Source of the DNA: Sphingopyxis fribergensis
Lineage (GTDB): Bacteria > Pseudomonadota > Alphaproteobacteria > Sphingomonadales > Sphingomonadaceae
Direction: 5' to 3'
Length of the DNA stretch: 64,000 nucleotides
Assembly (NCBI RefSeq): GCF_000803645.1
Contig: NZ_CP009122.1
Span: 472,501-536,500 of the forward strand
A model generated the notes under the pieces. The model had not been told where the DNA came from and made no database searches. It saw nothing but the letters and a program-made list of their open reading frames with translations. Every line of letters starts with the position of its first letter. The first letter of the stretch is position 1. Below are positions 18,024 through 28,547 of the stretch, piece after piece. The position numbers and the translations under genes are program-made.

Positions 18024-19118
18024 ATGACTTCAAGATTGCGCATCGCCGACCGCACCCACGACCTCTTTCCCGTCCTCGGCTTCCTTGCCGCAATGGCGAG
18101 CCTCGCGATGCCGCTCAATCCCTGGCTGGTCGCGTTCATTCTGATGGGCGCGATCATCGCGGCGGTTCACCATGCCGAGGTGATTGCGCACCGCGTCGGC
18201 GAGCCGTTCGGCACGCTGATCCTCGCGCTCGCGGTCACGGTGATCGAGGTCGGGCTGATCCTGACGTTGATGCAGGCCGAACCCGAAAAGGCGCAGACGC
18301 TGGCACGCGACACGGTGTTCGCAGCGGTGATGGTGATCCTCAACTTGCTGATGGGTCTGTGTCTGCTCAGCGGCGCGATCCGCCATCACGAACAGCGGTT
18401 CCAGCGCACCGGGATCGGCGCCGCACTCGCGACGCTGACCGTGTTGACGGTGGTGACGCTGGTGCTGCCGAATTACACCTCCAGCGCGCCGGGATCCTTC
18501 TATTCGGCCACGCAACTGGCTTTCGTCGCGCTCGTATCGCTTATCCTCTACGCCACCTTTGCGCTGGTGCAGACGGTGCGCCACCGCGACTATTTCCTGC
18601 CCGATGAGGATGTCGATGCCGATGGCGACGGCGAGCCCGACAACCACGCTGCGCCGCCGACCGTCCAGCGCACCGCGATCTCGGGCGCGCTGCTGCTCGC
18701 CAGCCTGTTTGCGGTCGTCCTGCTCGCCAAGAATCTGTCGCCGGTCATGGGCGCTCTGCTCTCGGACTGGGGCGCGCCGCCGGCGGTACTCGGCGTGTTG
18801 ATCGCGGCATTGATCCTCGCGCCCGAAGGCCTGGCAGCGGTCCGCGCCGCAAAAGCCGATCGCCTCCAGACCAGCCTCAACCTCGCGCTCGGATCGGCGC
18901 TCGCGACGATCGGCCTCACCATTCCGGCGGTCGCGATCCTGTCGATCATGACCGACATGCCGATCAGCCTGGGGCTTGATGCCAAGTCGACCGTGCTGCT
19001 CTTTCTGTCGCTGATCGTGTCGGTGCAGACGCTGGCGAACGGACGCACCACGGTGCTGCAGGGCGTGATTCACCTGATGCTGTTCGCGATCTACCTGTTC
19101 ACGACGTTCGTGCCGTGA
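18024..19118 (+). CDS. Calcium/proton antiporter (ChaA/CaCA family)
   Basis: A 364-residue integral membrane protein with about 10-11 hydrophobic segments. It shows the two alpha-repeat motifs of the Ca2+/cation antiporter superfamily: AVTVIEVGLILTLM in the first half and LAPEGLAAVRAAKADRLQTS in the second. A Glu/Asp-rich cytoplasmic loop (PDEDVDADGDGEPDN) lies between the halves. It likely exchanges Ca2+ (or Na+/K+) for protons at the inner membrane. The ATG at 18024 is preferred to an upstream GTG at 17988 that would add a non-family extension. Confidence 0.87.
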   Translation: MTSRLRIADRTHDLFPVLGFLAAMASLAMPLNPWLVAFILMGAIIAAVHHAEVIAHRVGEPFGTLILALAVTVIEVGLILTLMQAEPEKAQTLARDTVFAAVMVILNLLMGLCLLSGAIRHHEQRFQRTGIGAALATLTVLTVVTLVLPNYTSSAPGSFYSATQLAFVALVSLILYATFALVQTVRHRDYFLPDEDVDADGDGEPDNHAAPPTVQRTAISGALLLASLFAVVLLAKNLSPVMGALLSDWGAPPAVLGVLIAALILAPEGLAAVRAAKADRLQTSLNLALGSALATIGLTIPAVAILSIMTDMPISLGLDAKSTVLLFLSLIVSVQTLANGRTTVLQGVIHLMLFAIYLFTTFVP

Positions 19119-19138
19119 CCTCGCCAACGCCGGGGTTC

Positions 19139-19165
19139 AATAAATAGGGACAGTCCCTATTTATT
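19139..19165. repeat. Perfect 27-base palindrome
   Basis: AATAAATAGGGAC and GTCCCTATTTATT are perfect 13-base arms around a single A, in the short gap between the antiporter stop and the convergent FabH-like gene. The GGGACAGTCCC core resembles palindromes I recall as dispersed repeats in proteobacteria. It could also serve as a two-way terminator, because each arm ends in a T-rich run. Confidence 0.7.
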
Positions 19166-19186
19166 GCTCCCGCGGCCAGGTTGGGG

Positions 19187-20323
19187 TCACGTCTTCCGCA
19201 CGAACACCGTCCCTGCGCTATAGCCCGCGCCGAACGAACAGATCAGCCCGGTATCGCCCGCGACCATATCTTCATGGTTCAGGTGAAAGGCGATGATCGA
19301 CCCCGCGCTCGACGTATTGCCATAGGTGTCGAGCACCGTCGGGCTTTCATCCTCGCTCGCCTCATGCCCCAGCACGCGCTGAGCGATCAGCCGGTTCATG
19401 TTGGTGTTTGCCTGATGTAGCCACAGACGGCGCATGTCGCTGCCTTTAAGGTTCAGCACCTCCATCTGTTCGACGATCAGATGGGCGACCCACGGCACGA
19501 CTTCCTTGAACACCTTGCGCCCTTCCTGGACGAACAGCTTGTCGCTCTTCGGTCCCGACTGGTCGATCCCGCCATGTCCGCGGTTGAGGAAGCCGAAATT
19601 GTTGCGGATGTTATTGCTGAACTGCGTCTTCAGCTTGGTGCCGAGGATATCCCAATGCCCGGCCGGCGCGATATGCTTGTCCTCGACGAGGATCGCGGTC
19701 GCGACGTCGCCGAAGATGAAATGGCTGTCGCGGTCGCGCCAGTTGAGGTGCCCCGAACAGATTTCGGGGTTCACCACCAGCACGCTCTTCGCATGCCCCG
19801 CGCGGATATAGTCCGCGGCGGTCTGGATGCCGAAGGTCGCCGACGAGCAGGCGACATTCATGTCGAAACCGAAGCCGTCGATGCCGAGCGCGTCCTGAAT
19901 TTCGACCGCCATCGCGGGATAGGGGCGCTGCATATTCGACGCGGCGCATAGCACGGCGTCGACCTCGCCCGCATCGCGCCCTGCGCGCGCGAGCGCATCC
20001 TTCGCTGCCAAAACGCCGATTTCGGCAAGGATCGACAGCTCCTCATTGCTCCGCTCCGCGATGCGCGGCGCCATATGCTCGGGGTCGAGGATGCCCGCCT
20101 TGTCGACGACGAAGCGCGACCCGATGCCGCTCGCCTTTTCGATAAACTCGACGCTCGATTCCGCGAGTTCGGCAATTTCGCCCGCCGCGATGGCGTCTGC
20201 ATTTTTCCTATTGTGCAGCGCAACATAAGCGTTAAAACTGGCGACAAGTTCTTCGTTGGAGATGCGTTCGGCGGGGGTGAAGAGGCCGGTCGACGAAATG
20301 ACCGGCTGCGGTGAATGCGACAT
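19187..20323 (-). CDS. 3-oxoacyl-ACP synthase III-like (FabH family) enzyme
   Basis: A 378-residue condensing enzyme of the thiolase superfamily. The catalytic triad can be placed: Cys in NVACSSATFG, His in WLHQANTNMN, Asn in YGNTSSAG. It is longer than housekeeping FabH (about 320) and resembles the longer FabH-like enzymes that use medium-chain acyl-CoA, such as Pseudomonas PA3286. It may feed exogenous or beta-oxidation acyl chains into fatty acid synthesis; this is by family analogy. An ATG at 20335 is in frame; 20323 is chosen for its GAGAG spacing. Confidence 0.82.
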   Translation of the reverse strand: MSHSPQPVISSTGLFTPAERISNEELVASFNAYVALHNRKNADAIAAGEIAELAESSVEFIEKASGIGSRFVVDKAGILDPEHMAPRIAERSNEELSILAEIGVLAAKDALARAGRDAGEVDAVLCAASNMQRPYPAMAVEIQDALGIDGFGFDMNVACSSATFGIQTAADYIRAGHAKSVLVVNPEICSGHLNWRDRDSHFIFGDVATAILVEDKHIAPAGHWDILGTKLKTQFSNNIRNNFGFLNRGHGGIDQSGPKSDKLFVQEGRKVFKEVVPWVAHLIVEQMEVLNLKGSDMRRLWLHQANTNMNRLIAQRVLGHEASEDESPTVLDTYGNTSSAGSIIAFHLNHEDMVAGDTGLICSFGAGYSAGTVFVRKT

Positions 20324-20514
20324 GGTGGCTCTCATGTGTCTTACAGTTTCAAGACACGCTGATTAGGCTCCGTCGCGGCGCTGCGCAACGCCCCACAGCT
20401 TGCTGAACAATGTCCGACACCATGGTTAACCCGCCACTAACCATTTTGGTGGCAGACTGTTTGATGCAGGCCTCCGGGGGGATGGCTCCTCGGGCGCCGT
20501 GCGGGAGCATGACC

Positions 20515-21066
20515 ATGGCGACGCGTTCGGGACCGGCAGCAGGCGATCTGTCGATATCGGAAATCAAGGAATTCGCGGGCTTTCCTGCCTCGACGCAGCG
20601 GTACATCCGCCGCTCGCTCGACATCGGGCTCGAACGCGACGATGCCATTTCGCGCTGGTCGCGCGACATGGTCGAGGAAACCGCGATCCGCGTCCAGGCG
20701 CGCGTCTATCAGCGGCTCGTCGAAATCCGCGGGCATATTCCCGACGACAGCGGGCTCGACGCGCTCGAACATTTCATGGCGCCGCTGATCGCGGTTTCGG
20801 CGTTCGACCTCGGGCAGGACCGGCTGCATGCCTTTGCCCCTTACCGCTTCCTCTATGAACGGCTGCTCGGCGCGCATGCGCGGCCTTGGCTGCCCGGCGC
20901 CTTCTGTGCCGCAGCGTCGCTGCCGCACTTGCATCCCGACAAGCGCAAGCTGCTCCTCCAGACGATCAGCGAAGCCGCGGCGACCGCGCCGGGCTGGTCG
21001 GCACGCGAGCCAAGCTTCTATCCCGAGTGGGTCGACAAGATCGACGAGACCCGACCCGCGAATTGA
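20515..21066 (+). CDS. Conserved hypothetical protein, possible HTH region at N-terminus
   Basis: A 183-residue protein with no family I can name. Residues 12-40 (LSISEIKEFAGFPASTQRYI) could be a short helix-turn-helix. The rest is mostly helical with Arg- and Leu-rich segments. GGGAG lies 7 bases before the chosen ATG; upstream in-frame starts at 20410 and 20509 exist. It is divergent from the FabH-like gene, with about 190 bases between the start codons holding no other gene. Confidence 0.55.
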   Translation: MATRSGPAAGDLSISEIKEFAGFPASTQRYIRRSLDIGLERDDAISRWSRDMVEETAIRVQARVYQRLVEIRGHIPDDSGLDALEHFMAPLIAVSAFDLGQDRLHAFAPYRFLYERLLGAHARPWLPGAFCAAASLPHLHPDKRKLLLQTISEAAATAPGWSAREPSFYPEWVDKIDETRPAN

Positions 21067-21111
21067 ATCGTCCGCTTTGGGGTGGGAAGCCGACGTTCGC
21101 TGACTGTCTTT

Positions 21112-21184
21112 CGTCATCCCGGACTTGATCCGGGATCCATGACGACGGTGCAGCTGTGGATCCCGGATTAAGTCCGGGATGACG
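21112..21184. repeat. REP/BIME-like element, third copy
   Basis: CGTCATCCCGGACTTGATCC faces its inverse (GGATTAAGTCCGGGATGACG), the same pair arrangement as at 2894-2966 and 3190-3262. It sits between two convergent genes. Confidence 0.8.
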
Positions 21185-21231
21185 ATGATGGGTAGGTCCG
21201 CAACCGGTCGTAACCTGCCTTCAGGCCAATA

Positions 21232-21999
21232 TTACACCAGCGCCCGATACAGCCCGAACGCGCTGGTCGCGGTCAGCACGATGCCGACCATGACCAACAT
21301 CACTTTCGGCGAGAAGCGCTTGGCCATCATGGCGCCGAGCGGTGCGGCCGCCACACCGCCGATGATCAGCCCCAGCGTGGGCCCCAAGATCTCGGCAAAG
21401 CCGAGGTTCCAGATGAACGCAGCCGACACCGCGAGGGCGAGGAAGAATTCGACGCTGTTGACCGTGCCGATCACCTTGCGCGGTTCGCCGCCTTGGACGA
21501 GCAGGTTCGAGGTCACGACCGGACCCCAGCCGCCGCCGCCCGCCGCGTCGAGGAAGCCGCCGACGACCGCGAGGGGCGCGACGATCTTGGGTTTTGCTAT
21601 CTTGGGGGGATAGAGCAGGCCGCGAATGAGCAGCCACACGCCGATCAGCACCAGATAGCCGAGGACAAAAGGCTTCACGACGTCGGCGTGAAGCGACGAG
21701 AGGACATAGGCGCCCAGAACGCCGCCGATGACCCCCGGGATCAACAGCCGCCAAAACAGCGGCCAGTCGATGTTGCGATGGAATAAATGGCTGAGCCCCG
21801 ATGCGCCGGTGGTGAAGATTTCGACGACATGGATGCGCGCCGACGCCGTTGCGGGCGGGACGCCCAGTACGGCGACGAGCAGGGTGTTGCAGATAACGCC
21901 GAACGCCATGCCGAGCGCGCCATCGACCAGCTGCGCCGCGAAGCCGATGAGGATGAAAGGCATCAACGCCGTAAAATCGATAGACGCGAAATCGATCAT
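21232..21999 (-). CDS. TauE/SafE-family sulfite exporter-like permease
   Basis: A 255-residue inner-membrane protein with about 8 hydrophobic helices and the two internal repeats of the TauE/SafE family, each opening with GxxAxxVDGALGMAFGV-like or VGGFLDAAGGGGWGPV segments. Family members export sulfite, sulfoacetate or other organic anions; the substrate cannot be read from sequence. No sulfur-metabolism genes are adjacent. Confidence 0.87.
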   Translation of the reverse strand: MIDFASIDFTALMPFILIGFAAQLVDGALGMAFGVICNTLLVAVLGVPPATASARIHVVEIFTTGASGLSHLFHRNIDWPLFWRLLIPGVIGGVLGAYVLSSLHADVVKPFVLGYLVLIGVWLLIRGLLYPPKIAKPKIVAPLAVVGGFLDAAGGGGWGPVVTSNLLVQGGEPRKVIGTVNSVEFFLALAVSAAFIWNLGFAEILGPTLGLIIGGVAAAPLGAMMAKRFSPKVMLVMVGIVLTATSAFGLYRALV

Positions 22000-22123
22000 C
22001 TCTTCATCCCAACCGGTTCAGTTGACAACGCGCTGCCGCGTTTTCCGGGGATTCGCCAGCGCAATTTTTCTGCTGGCGTCAGAGGGATTTGTTTCCGCGC
22101 TCAATCGAACGCTCGATGCCCAC

Positions 22124-23050
22124 CTAGCCCGTCACGTCGTCGGGCAGGTAATCGCGCACATAGTCTATGAAAGCGCGCAATTTAGGCATCACCTGCTTGC
22201 GGCTGGGATAATAAAGGAACAGACCCGAGGTCGAGCAGGCAAAATCCCCCAGCACCAGTTCGAGCGCGCCCGCGGCGACCTGTGCCTTGACCACCGGCTC
22301 GGCGGTCATGCCCATCGCGACGCCGGCGTGAACGGCGACCATCATCGCGGTAAAGTCGTTGACGATCACCGGACCCGTCACCCCGACCTCGATCTCGCGA
22401 TTCCCCTTCTCGAACGTCCAGGGCATCAGCGCGCCGCTTCCCAGGCGCATGCGCACGCAGCGATGGTTGCGCAGTTCGTCGGGGCTTTCCGGACGCCCGT
22501 GCTTTTCCAGATAGCCCGGGGTCGCGACGGCGACGAAGCGGAACGGGCCGGTCAGGCGGACGGCGATCACATCGGCGTCGAGCGATTCGCCCATCCGCAC
22601 CCCGGCGTCGAAACCGCCGGCGCTAAGGTCGGCGAGCGCATCCTCGGCATAGATTTCGAGTTCGATCTCGGGATAGGTTTCGCAAAAGCCGGCGATGATC
22701 GGTTCGAACAAGGGCTGCACCGCGCCGCGCATCAGGTTGATGCGGAGCCGCCCTGCGGGCCGGTTGCCGAGATTGCGCGCGGCTTCGTAGGCGTCGCCGA
22801 GGCCCGCATAGGCAGGCGCGGCGCGCTCGAGGAACATTTCGCCCGCCTGCGTCAGCCCGACGCTGCGCGTGGTTCGCATGAACAACGGCGCGCCGACGCG
22901 CGCTTCCAGCCCCTTTATGATCTGGCTGATCGCGGACGGAGAAACGCCAAGGTCGACCGCGGCGGCGGAAAAGCTCCGCCGTTCCGCGACACGCAGGAAA
23001 GCTTCGATCCCGTCGAGCACCCCATGGGGGATTGTTAAATCCTGCTTCAA
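22124..23050 (-). CDS. LysR-family transcriptional regulator
   Basis: A 308-residue protein. An N-terminal winged HTH occupies about residues 10-68 (FLRVAERRSFSAAAVDLGVS, then SPSAISQIIKGLEARVGAPL), followed by the two-lobed LysR effector domain. It is divergent from the small secreted protein gene at 23134 with 83 bases between starts, the usual geometry for a LysR-controlled neighbour, but the target is not proven. Confidence 0.92.
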   Translation of the reverse strand: MKQDLTIPHGVLDGIEAFLRVAERRSFSAAAVDLGVSPSAISQIIKGLEARVGAPLFMRTTRSVGLTQAGEMFLERAAPAYAGLGDAYEAARNLGNRPAGRLRINLMRGAVQPLFEPIIAGFCETYPEIELEIYAEDALADLSAGGFDAGVRMGESLDADVIAVRLTGPFRFVAVATPGYLEKHGRPESPDELRNHRCVRMRLGSGALMPWTFEKGNREIEVGVTGPVIVNDFTAMMVAVHAGVAMGMTAEPVVKAQVAAGALELVLGDFACSTSGLFLYYPSRKQVMPKLRAFIDYVRDYLPDDVTG

Positions 23051-23133
23051 AGCACTTGCAGATTATAGAGGATTATCTATGTGCGCAACCGCGACTAAAA
23101 AGGTTGCACAACGAAACGAAAGGAACCTCTCCC

Positions 23134-23469
23134 ATGGCCTATCAGCTCTCCTCATTCCGCCGCTTTCCTGCTGCCTTTGCAATAGTCGCCGCTTCGACGC
23201 TTGCATTCGCCGGCCTGATGGCAACGGCAACCCCCGCTTACGCCCAGTCGGCCAGCGACTATCGCTGCTCGGGCCTCGCCGAGCAGGCGCATGTCGCCGC
23301 CGGCGGCGTCGAAGGCGGCAAGCAGGCCAGCGCCAAACGCTTCGTCTCGACCGGCAAGAAATTGTGCGAAGCGGGCAATGAACGCGCCGCCGCCAAGCAG
23401 TTCCGCGCCGCGCTGAAGATCGCCGGCGTCGCCGAAGTCGACACCGACAGCCAGATGGCCTCCCGTTAA
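23134..23469 (+). CDS. Small secreted protein of unknown function
   Basis: A 111-residue protein with a clear signal peptide (a hydrophobic core AAFAIVAASTLAFAGLMATA, cleavage near AYAQS). The mature part is about 74 residues, basic, Ala- and Lys-rich, with two Cys (YRCSG and KLCEAG) that could form a disulfide. AAAGGAACC precedes the ATG. A strong terminator follows. It lies divergent from a LysR gene. No family recognised. Confidence 0.7.
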   Translation: MAYQLSSFRRFPAAFAIVAASTLAFAGLMATATPAYAQSASDYRCSGLAEQAHVAAGGVEGGKQASAKRFVSTGKKLCEAGNERAAAKQFRAALKIAGVAEVDTDSQMASR

Positions 23470-23545
23470 GGCGGGGCGCTAAGACGTACCGATACACCAA
23501 TCTCCGGACCGTCCTCTCCCTCTCCCCGACGGATCCACATAACTG

Positions 23546-23576
23546 GGGCGGCTCCTGAACGGGCCGCCCCTCTTAT
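23546..23576 (+). terminator. Rho-independent terminator
   Basis: GGGGCGGC and GCCGCCCC form a stem with a loop of about ten bases, followed by TCTTATTTT, about 75 bases after the small secreted protein gene. The roughly 190 bases from here to 23766 hold no gene I can support. Confidence 0.8.
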
Positions 23577-23766
23577 TTTGTGCCGCCGCGCCCCGGAACT
23601 CCAGGCACGCAGCGCATGTCACCAAAACGACCATGAAATGCGCGACCCTGCCTTGCCGAAGGGCCAGGCTCTTAAACCTATGGATGATTTAAGCCGCCGC
23701 GTCCGAGGCCGAAAGCGGGTATCGCTATTACAGCATCCCATTCGCCCCGCAACGAAAGGCAGTGAC

Positions 23767-24597
23767 ATGAGCTTCATCAAAACCACCGACGGCACCGAAA
23801 TCTTCTACAAGGATTGGGGCCCGAAGGACGCCACCCCCATCGTCTTCCACCACGGCTGGCCGCTTTCGGCCGACGATTGGGATAACCAGATGATGTTCTT
23901 CCTCGAAAAGGGCTTTCGCGTCATCGCGCACGACCGCCGCGGCCACGGCCGATCGAGCCAAACCTGGACCGGCAACGACATGGACACCTATGCAGCCGAT
24001 GTCGCCGAACTGACCGACGCGCTCGACCTCAAGGACGCGATTCACATCGGCCATTCGACCGGCGGCGGTGAGGCCGTCCATTATGTCGCGCGCGCCAAGC
24101 CGGGCCGCGTCGCCAAGGCGGTGATTATCGGTGCGGTGCCGCCGGTGATGGTCCAGTCCGACAAAAATCCCGGCGGCCTGCCGATCACAGCCTTCGACGA
24201 GCTGCGCGCCGCACAGAATGCCAACCGGTCGCAATTCTTTCACGATCTCGCTGCTGGCCCCTTTTACGGTTACAACCGCCCGGGCGCCAAGATTTCGGAG
24301 GCCACGATTCACAACTGGTGGCGTCAGGGCATGATGGGCGGTGCCAAGGCGCACTACGACTGCATTAAGGCCTTTTCGGAAACCGACTTCACCGACGATC
24401 TGAAAGCCATCGACGTGCCCGTGCTGGTGATGCACGGCACCGACGACCAGATCGTCCCCTATGCCGATTCGGGCCCGCTTTCGGCCAAGCTGCTGAAGAA
24501 CGGCACGCTCAAAAGCTATGACGGCTTCCCGCACGGCATGTGCACGACGCATCCCGAAGTCATCAATCCCGACATCCTCGCCTTTATCCAGGGCTGA
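23767..24597 (+). CDS. Alpha/beta hydrolase (non-heme chloroperoxidase/esterase type)
   Basis: A 276-residue alpha/beta hydrolase. The nucleophile elbow GHSTGGGEAV (Ser at about 97), an Asp in VLVMHGTDDQIVPY and the His in FPHGMCTTHPEVIN form the triad. FHHGWPLSADDWDNQM supplies the oxyanion-hole region. The overall match is to cofactor-free chloroperoxidases (serine perhydrolases/esterases). Their physiological substrate is usually unknown. Confidence 0.9.
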   Translation: MSFIKTTDGTEIFYKDWGPKDATPIVFHHGWPLSADDWDNQMMFFLEKGFRVIAHDRRGHGRSSQTWTGNDMDTYAADVAELTDALDLKDAIHIGHSTGGGEAVHYVARAKPGRVAKAVIIGAVPPVMVQSDKNPGGLPITAFDELRAAQNANRSQFFHDLAAGPFYGYNRPGAKISEATIHNWWRQGMMGGAKAHYDCIKAFSETDFTDDLKAIDVPVLVMHGTDDQIVPYADSGPLSAKLLKNGTLKSYDGFPHGMCTTHPEVINPDILAFIQG

Positions 24598-24697
24598 CCG
24601 GACCGCTAATCGAGGCCGCCATCGCACGTTCGCGCGCGATGGCGGCCTTGGCCGCCCATTTGTTTGCGCGCGGCGCATGGTTAGGGCGCTGCCCATT

Positions 24698-24844
24698 ATG
24701 TCCGGCAAAAAACCCCGCCGCGAAACGCCCCCCGATCGGCCGGCCGCCAAGGTCGCGGTCCCGCTGTGCCGGTACGTAGAGCTGACGATGCGCGAAAATC
24801 GCTTGCGGGAAGCGAACGCCGCAAAGCGCGAGGGGGCCGACTAG
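24698..24844 (+). CDS. Possible small basic protein
   Basis: A 48-codon reading frame (MSGKKPRRETPPDRPAAKVA, then a short Arg-rich helix), with an alternative ATG at 24677. No clear ribosome binding site. It ends four bases into the convergent trmB gene. It may be real because it fills the gap, but there is no family support. Confidence 0.3.
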   Translation: MSGKKPRRETPPDRPAAKVAVPLCRYVELTMRENRLREANAAKREGAD

Positions 24845-25554
24845 ATCCGCCGGTAGCGGAAATACCAGACTTCATGTCCAAGCGTGCGCGCCTTGGCTTC
24901 GTAGCGCGTTTCGGGCCAGCCGCCGGGGCGGAGCTGGAAATCCCTCGAATCCTGCGCCAGCCATTCGAACTGATGGCGGTGGCGGCGCATGACCATTAGC
25001 GCGTGCTGAAGGTAGATCGGGTGGTCGGTGCCGAAACGGAATTCGCCGCCGGGTTTCAGTTTTGCCGCAATCAGGTCGAGCGGCCCGTCGTTCATCATCC
25101 GGCGCTTGGCATGGCGCGCCTTGGGCCAGGGGTCGGGGTGGAGCAGATAGGCGAAGCTCAGCGCCCCGTCGGGGATGCGCCGCAGCACCTCCAGCGCATC
25201 GCCGAAATATATGCGGACATTGCCCAGCGGCAGCCGCTCGCCATGATCGCCCGCGACATGGACCAGCGCCTGCGCAACCCCGTTGAGGAAAGGTTCGGCG
25301 CCGATGAAGCCATGGTCGGGCAGCATGTCGGCGCGCCCTGCCATATGCTCGCCGCCGCCAAAGCCGATCTCGAAATGCAGCGGCCGGTCGTAACCGAACA
25401 GCGCTTCGGCGGTGACCTCGCCTTCGGCGGGCACCGCGATTTGCGGCAGCAAGGTATCGACCAGATCCTGCTGGCCCGCGCGCAAAGGCTTGCCCTTCGA
25501 ACGGCCATAGAGGCGGTTGATCGTGGTCGGGTCGCCGGGTTTGTAAGCAGTCAT
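24841..25554 (-). CDS. trmB: tRNA (guanine-N7)-methyltransferase
   Basis: Forms m7G46 in tRNA using SAM. The 237-residue protein shows the SAM-binding segment LHFEIGFGGGEHM at about 58-70, IRIYFGDALEVL-like sequence, and the family signature LLHPDPWPKARHAKRRMMN. An upstream extension is possible, but MTAYKPGDPTTINRLYGRS is the standard N-terminus, so 25554 is chosen. It lies downstream of metK on the same strand. Confidence 0.94.
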   Translation of the reverse strand: MTAYKPGDPTTINRLYGRSKGKPLRAGQQDLVDTLLPQIAVPAEGEVTAEALFGYDRPLHFEIGFGGGEHMAGRADMLPDHGFIGAEPFLNGVAQALVHVAGDHGERLPLGNVRIYFGDALEVLRRIPDGALSFAYLLHPDPWPKARHAKRRMMNDGPLDLIAAKLKPGGEFRFGTDHPIYLQHALMVMRRHRHQFEWLAQDSRDFQLRPGGWPETRYEAKARTLGHEVWYFRYRRI

Positions 25555-25607
25555 GGCGCGCGCCCTAGCCGCGCAGCGCGGAGGCCGCAAGCGCACGGCG
25601 GTCAAAG

Positions 25608-25630
25608 GCGGGCGCGCCAAGCGCGCCCGC
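25608..25630 (-). terminator. Hairpin after metK
   Basis: GCGGGCGCGC and GCGCGCCCGC are perfect 10-base arms around CAA, nine bases past the metK stop. On the leftward transcript it is followed by CTTTG. It is a probable terminator or 3' end stabiliser between metK and trmB. Confidence 0.6.
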
Positions 25631-25638
25631 GACACGGA

Positions 25639-26859
<1,221 letters not shown>

Positions 26860-26896
26860 GGGAGACCTTCTTGAACGGGTAAGAGGGGAATCGGAT

Positions 26897-26912
26897 ATAA
26901 AGAAAGCTTTAT
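26897..26912 (-). promoter_or_regulatory. Palindrome upstream of metK
   Basis: ATAAAG and CTTTAT, perfect arms with an AAAG spacer, extended by partial symmetry on both sides (GATATAAAG ... CTTTATGTG), stand in the metK-lnt gap. ArsR-family SAM/SAH-responsive regulators control metK in other alphaproteobacteria. This could be such a site, but that is inference from position and symmetry. Confidence 0.4.
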
Positions 26913-26924
26913 GTGGGCGCGCTG

Positions 26925-28514
26925 TTAACGCCCGCGGCGGCGAAAGGCAATGGCCAGCACGAGCAGCAGCAACGCAAAACCGACGGGCAGAATATTGCCA
27001 TATCGGGCGAACAGAGTCGGCGCATGGGCGCGCGGGAGCGTGGTGTCGATCCGGCCCGCGCTATGCATCGGCAGCGATTCGAGGATGCGGCCGTCGGCGT
27101 CGATCACCGCGCTGATCCCCGTCGGGGTGGCGCGGACGACGGGCAGCCCTTCCTCGATCGCGCGCAGCCGTGCCTGCGCCAGATGCTGCGGCGGACCCCA
27201 GCCGCCGAACCAGGCGTCGTTCGACGGGTTGAAGATGAAATCGGGGCGGTGCGCGCGGTCGACGACCTGTCCCGAAAAGATGATCTCGTAACAGATTTGC
27301 AGCCCCGCCCGGCCAAAGGCGCCAAGGTCGAGGGTGCGGGCGCCGGGTCCGGGCCAGAAATCGATGTCGCCGGGGGCAAGCCGCGACAGGCCGATCGCCG
27401 ACAGGATCGGGCGCATCGGCAGATATTCGCCATAAGGGACAAGATGCGCCTTGTCGTAACGCGGGCCGAGCGTGGCGTCGGCGTGGACAGTCATCACCGC
27501 GTTGCGCGCACCGACGACGTCGCCCGTCTTGTCGAGCTCGAGCTTGAGCGCGCCGAGCAGCATCAGGTCGTCGCGGTTCATCAGCTTGATCAGCCGCAAG
27601 CGCGCCTCGACGGGCGAGCGGTCGTAATAGGGCGCCGGATAGCCCGCCTCGAGATAATCGGGCACCGCCGCCTCGGGCCAGAGGATCAGGCGCGGCGTGT
27701 CGTCCTTCGGTGTCGTCAGCCGCGCGAGCTTGGCGAAATTGGCGTCGGCCTTGCTGCCCTCCCACTTGTCTTCCTGCCCGACATTCGGCTGGACGACGGT
27801 GATGGGGATGCGTTGCGTGCCTTTGGACCGGACGGCGCTATCGGCGCCGCCGCCGATTTGCGACAGATATGCTGCGCCCCACAAGACGAACAGGCTGCCG
27901 AATAGCGCGGTGGCGGCGATGCGGCGGTGGAACCACGCCAGCATCAGGACGGCTGCGAGCAGGCAGACGATCGCGCTCATGCCATAGGTGCCAATCCAGC
28001 GGGCAGGCGCGGCAATGTGCGGGACCGCGATCGCCCCCAGGGGATTCCACGCGAAGCCGGTGAAAATCCAGCTGCGCAGCCATTCGGTGAGCGCCCAAAG
28101 GCTGGCGAAGGCGAGCAGGTAGGACGGTGCGGCAAAATGCGCTCCGCCTATGGGCCTCATGGTCCAGGCCCCCCACGCCGCGAGCGCCGGATAGATCGCG
28201 AGATACAGCGACAGGAGCACGACCGCGATCCATCCGAGCCACGCCGGCATCGCCGCCTGATAGGTGAAAGCCGTCGCGATCCAGTTGAGGCCGGCGACGA
28301 ATTGGCCGACGCCGAAAGCCCAGCCGAGCCCGAACGCGCGCCAGCCTTTCGGACTCTGCGCAACGAGCGCCATCCATCCCGCCAGCGCAAGCAACGTCAG
28401 CGGCCATAGGTTCAGCGGCGCGAAGCCGGTGGCCGAAACGGCACCGAGCAACAGGGCGACAAGCTTTGGCCAGCGGTCGGCGAAAGCGGCGATGCGGGGA
28501 GAGGTCGCGGTCAC
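26925..28514 (-). CDS. lnt: Apolipoprotein N-acyltransferase
   Basis: Adds the third acyl chain to lipoproteins at the inner membrane. The 529-residue protein has 6-8 N-terminal hydrophobic helices and a C-terminal nitrilase-like domain. The Glu-Lys-Cys triad can be placed: Glu in [11 protein letters not shown], the Lys/loop region around [14 protein letters not shown], and Cys in [14 protein letters not shown] start (28514). It lies upstream of metK on the same strand, separated by a possible operator. Confidence 0.94.
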   Translation of the reverse strand: MTATSPRIAAFADRWPKLVALLLGAVSATGFAPLNLWPLTLLALAGWMALVAQSPKGWRAFGLGWAFGVGQFVAGLNWIATAFTYQAAMPAWLGWIAVVLLSLYLAIYPALAAWGAWTMRPIGGAHFAAPSYLLAFASLWALTEWLRSWIFTGFAWNPLGAIAVPHIAAPARWIGTYGMSAIVCLLAAVLMLAWFHRRIAATALFGSLFVLWGAAYLSQIGGGADSAVRSKGTQRIPITVVQPNVGQEDKWEGSKADANFAKLARLTTPKDDTPRLILWPEAAVPDYLEAGYPAPYYDRSPVEARLRLIKLMNRDDLMLLGALKLELDKTGDVVGARNAVMTVHADATLGPRYDKAHLVPYGEYLPMRPILSAIGLSRLAPGDIDFWPGPGARTLDLGAFGRAGLQICYEIIFSGQVVDRAHRPDFIFNPSNDAWFGGWGPPQHLAQARLRAIEEGLPVVRATPTGISAVIDADGRILESLPMHSAGRIDTTLPRAHAPTLFARYGNILPVGFALLLLVLAIAFRRRGR

Positions 28515-28547
28515 GCGCGCTCTATTAGCTGTCCGTCGCCACGCCCA

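Noticed and set aside
26860..26924. SAM riboswitch before metK
   Set aside because: The leader is only about 65 bases and shows one short palindrome, without the pseudoknot or multi-stem pattern of known SAM riboswitch classes.
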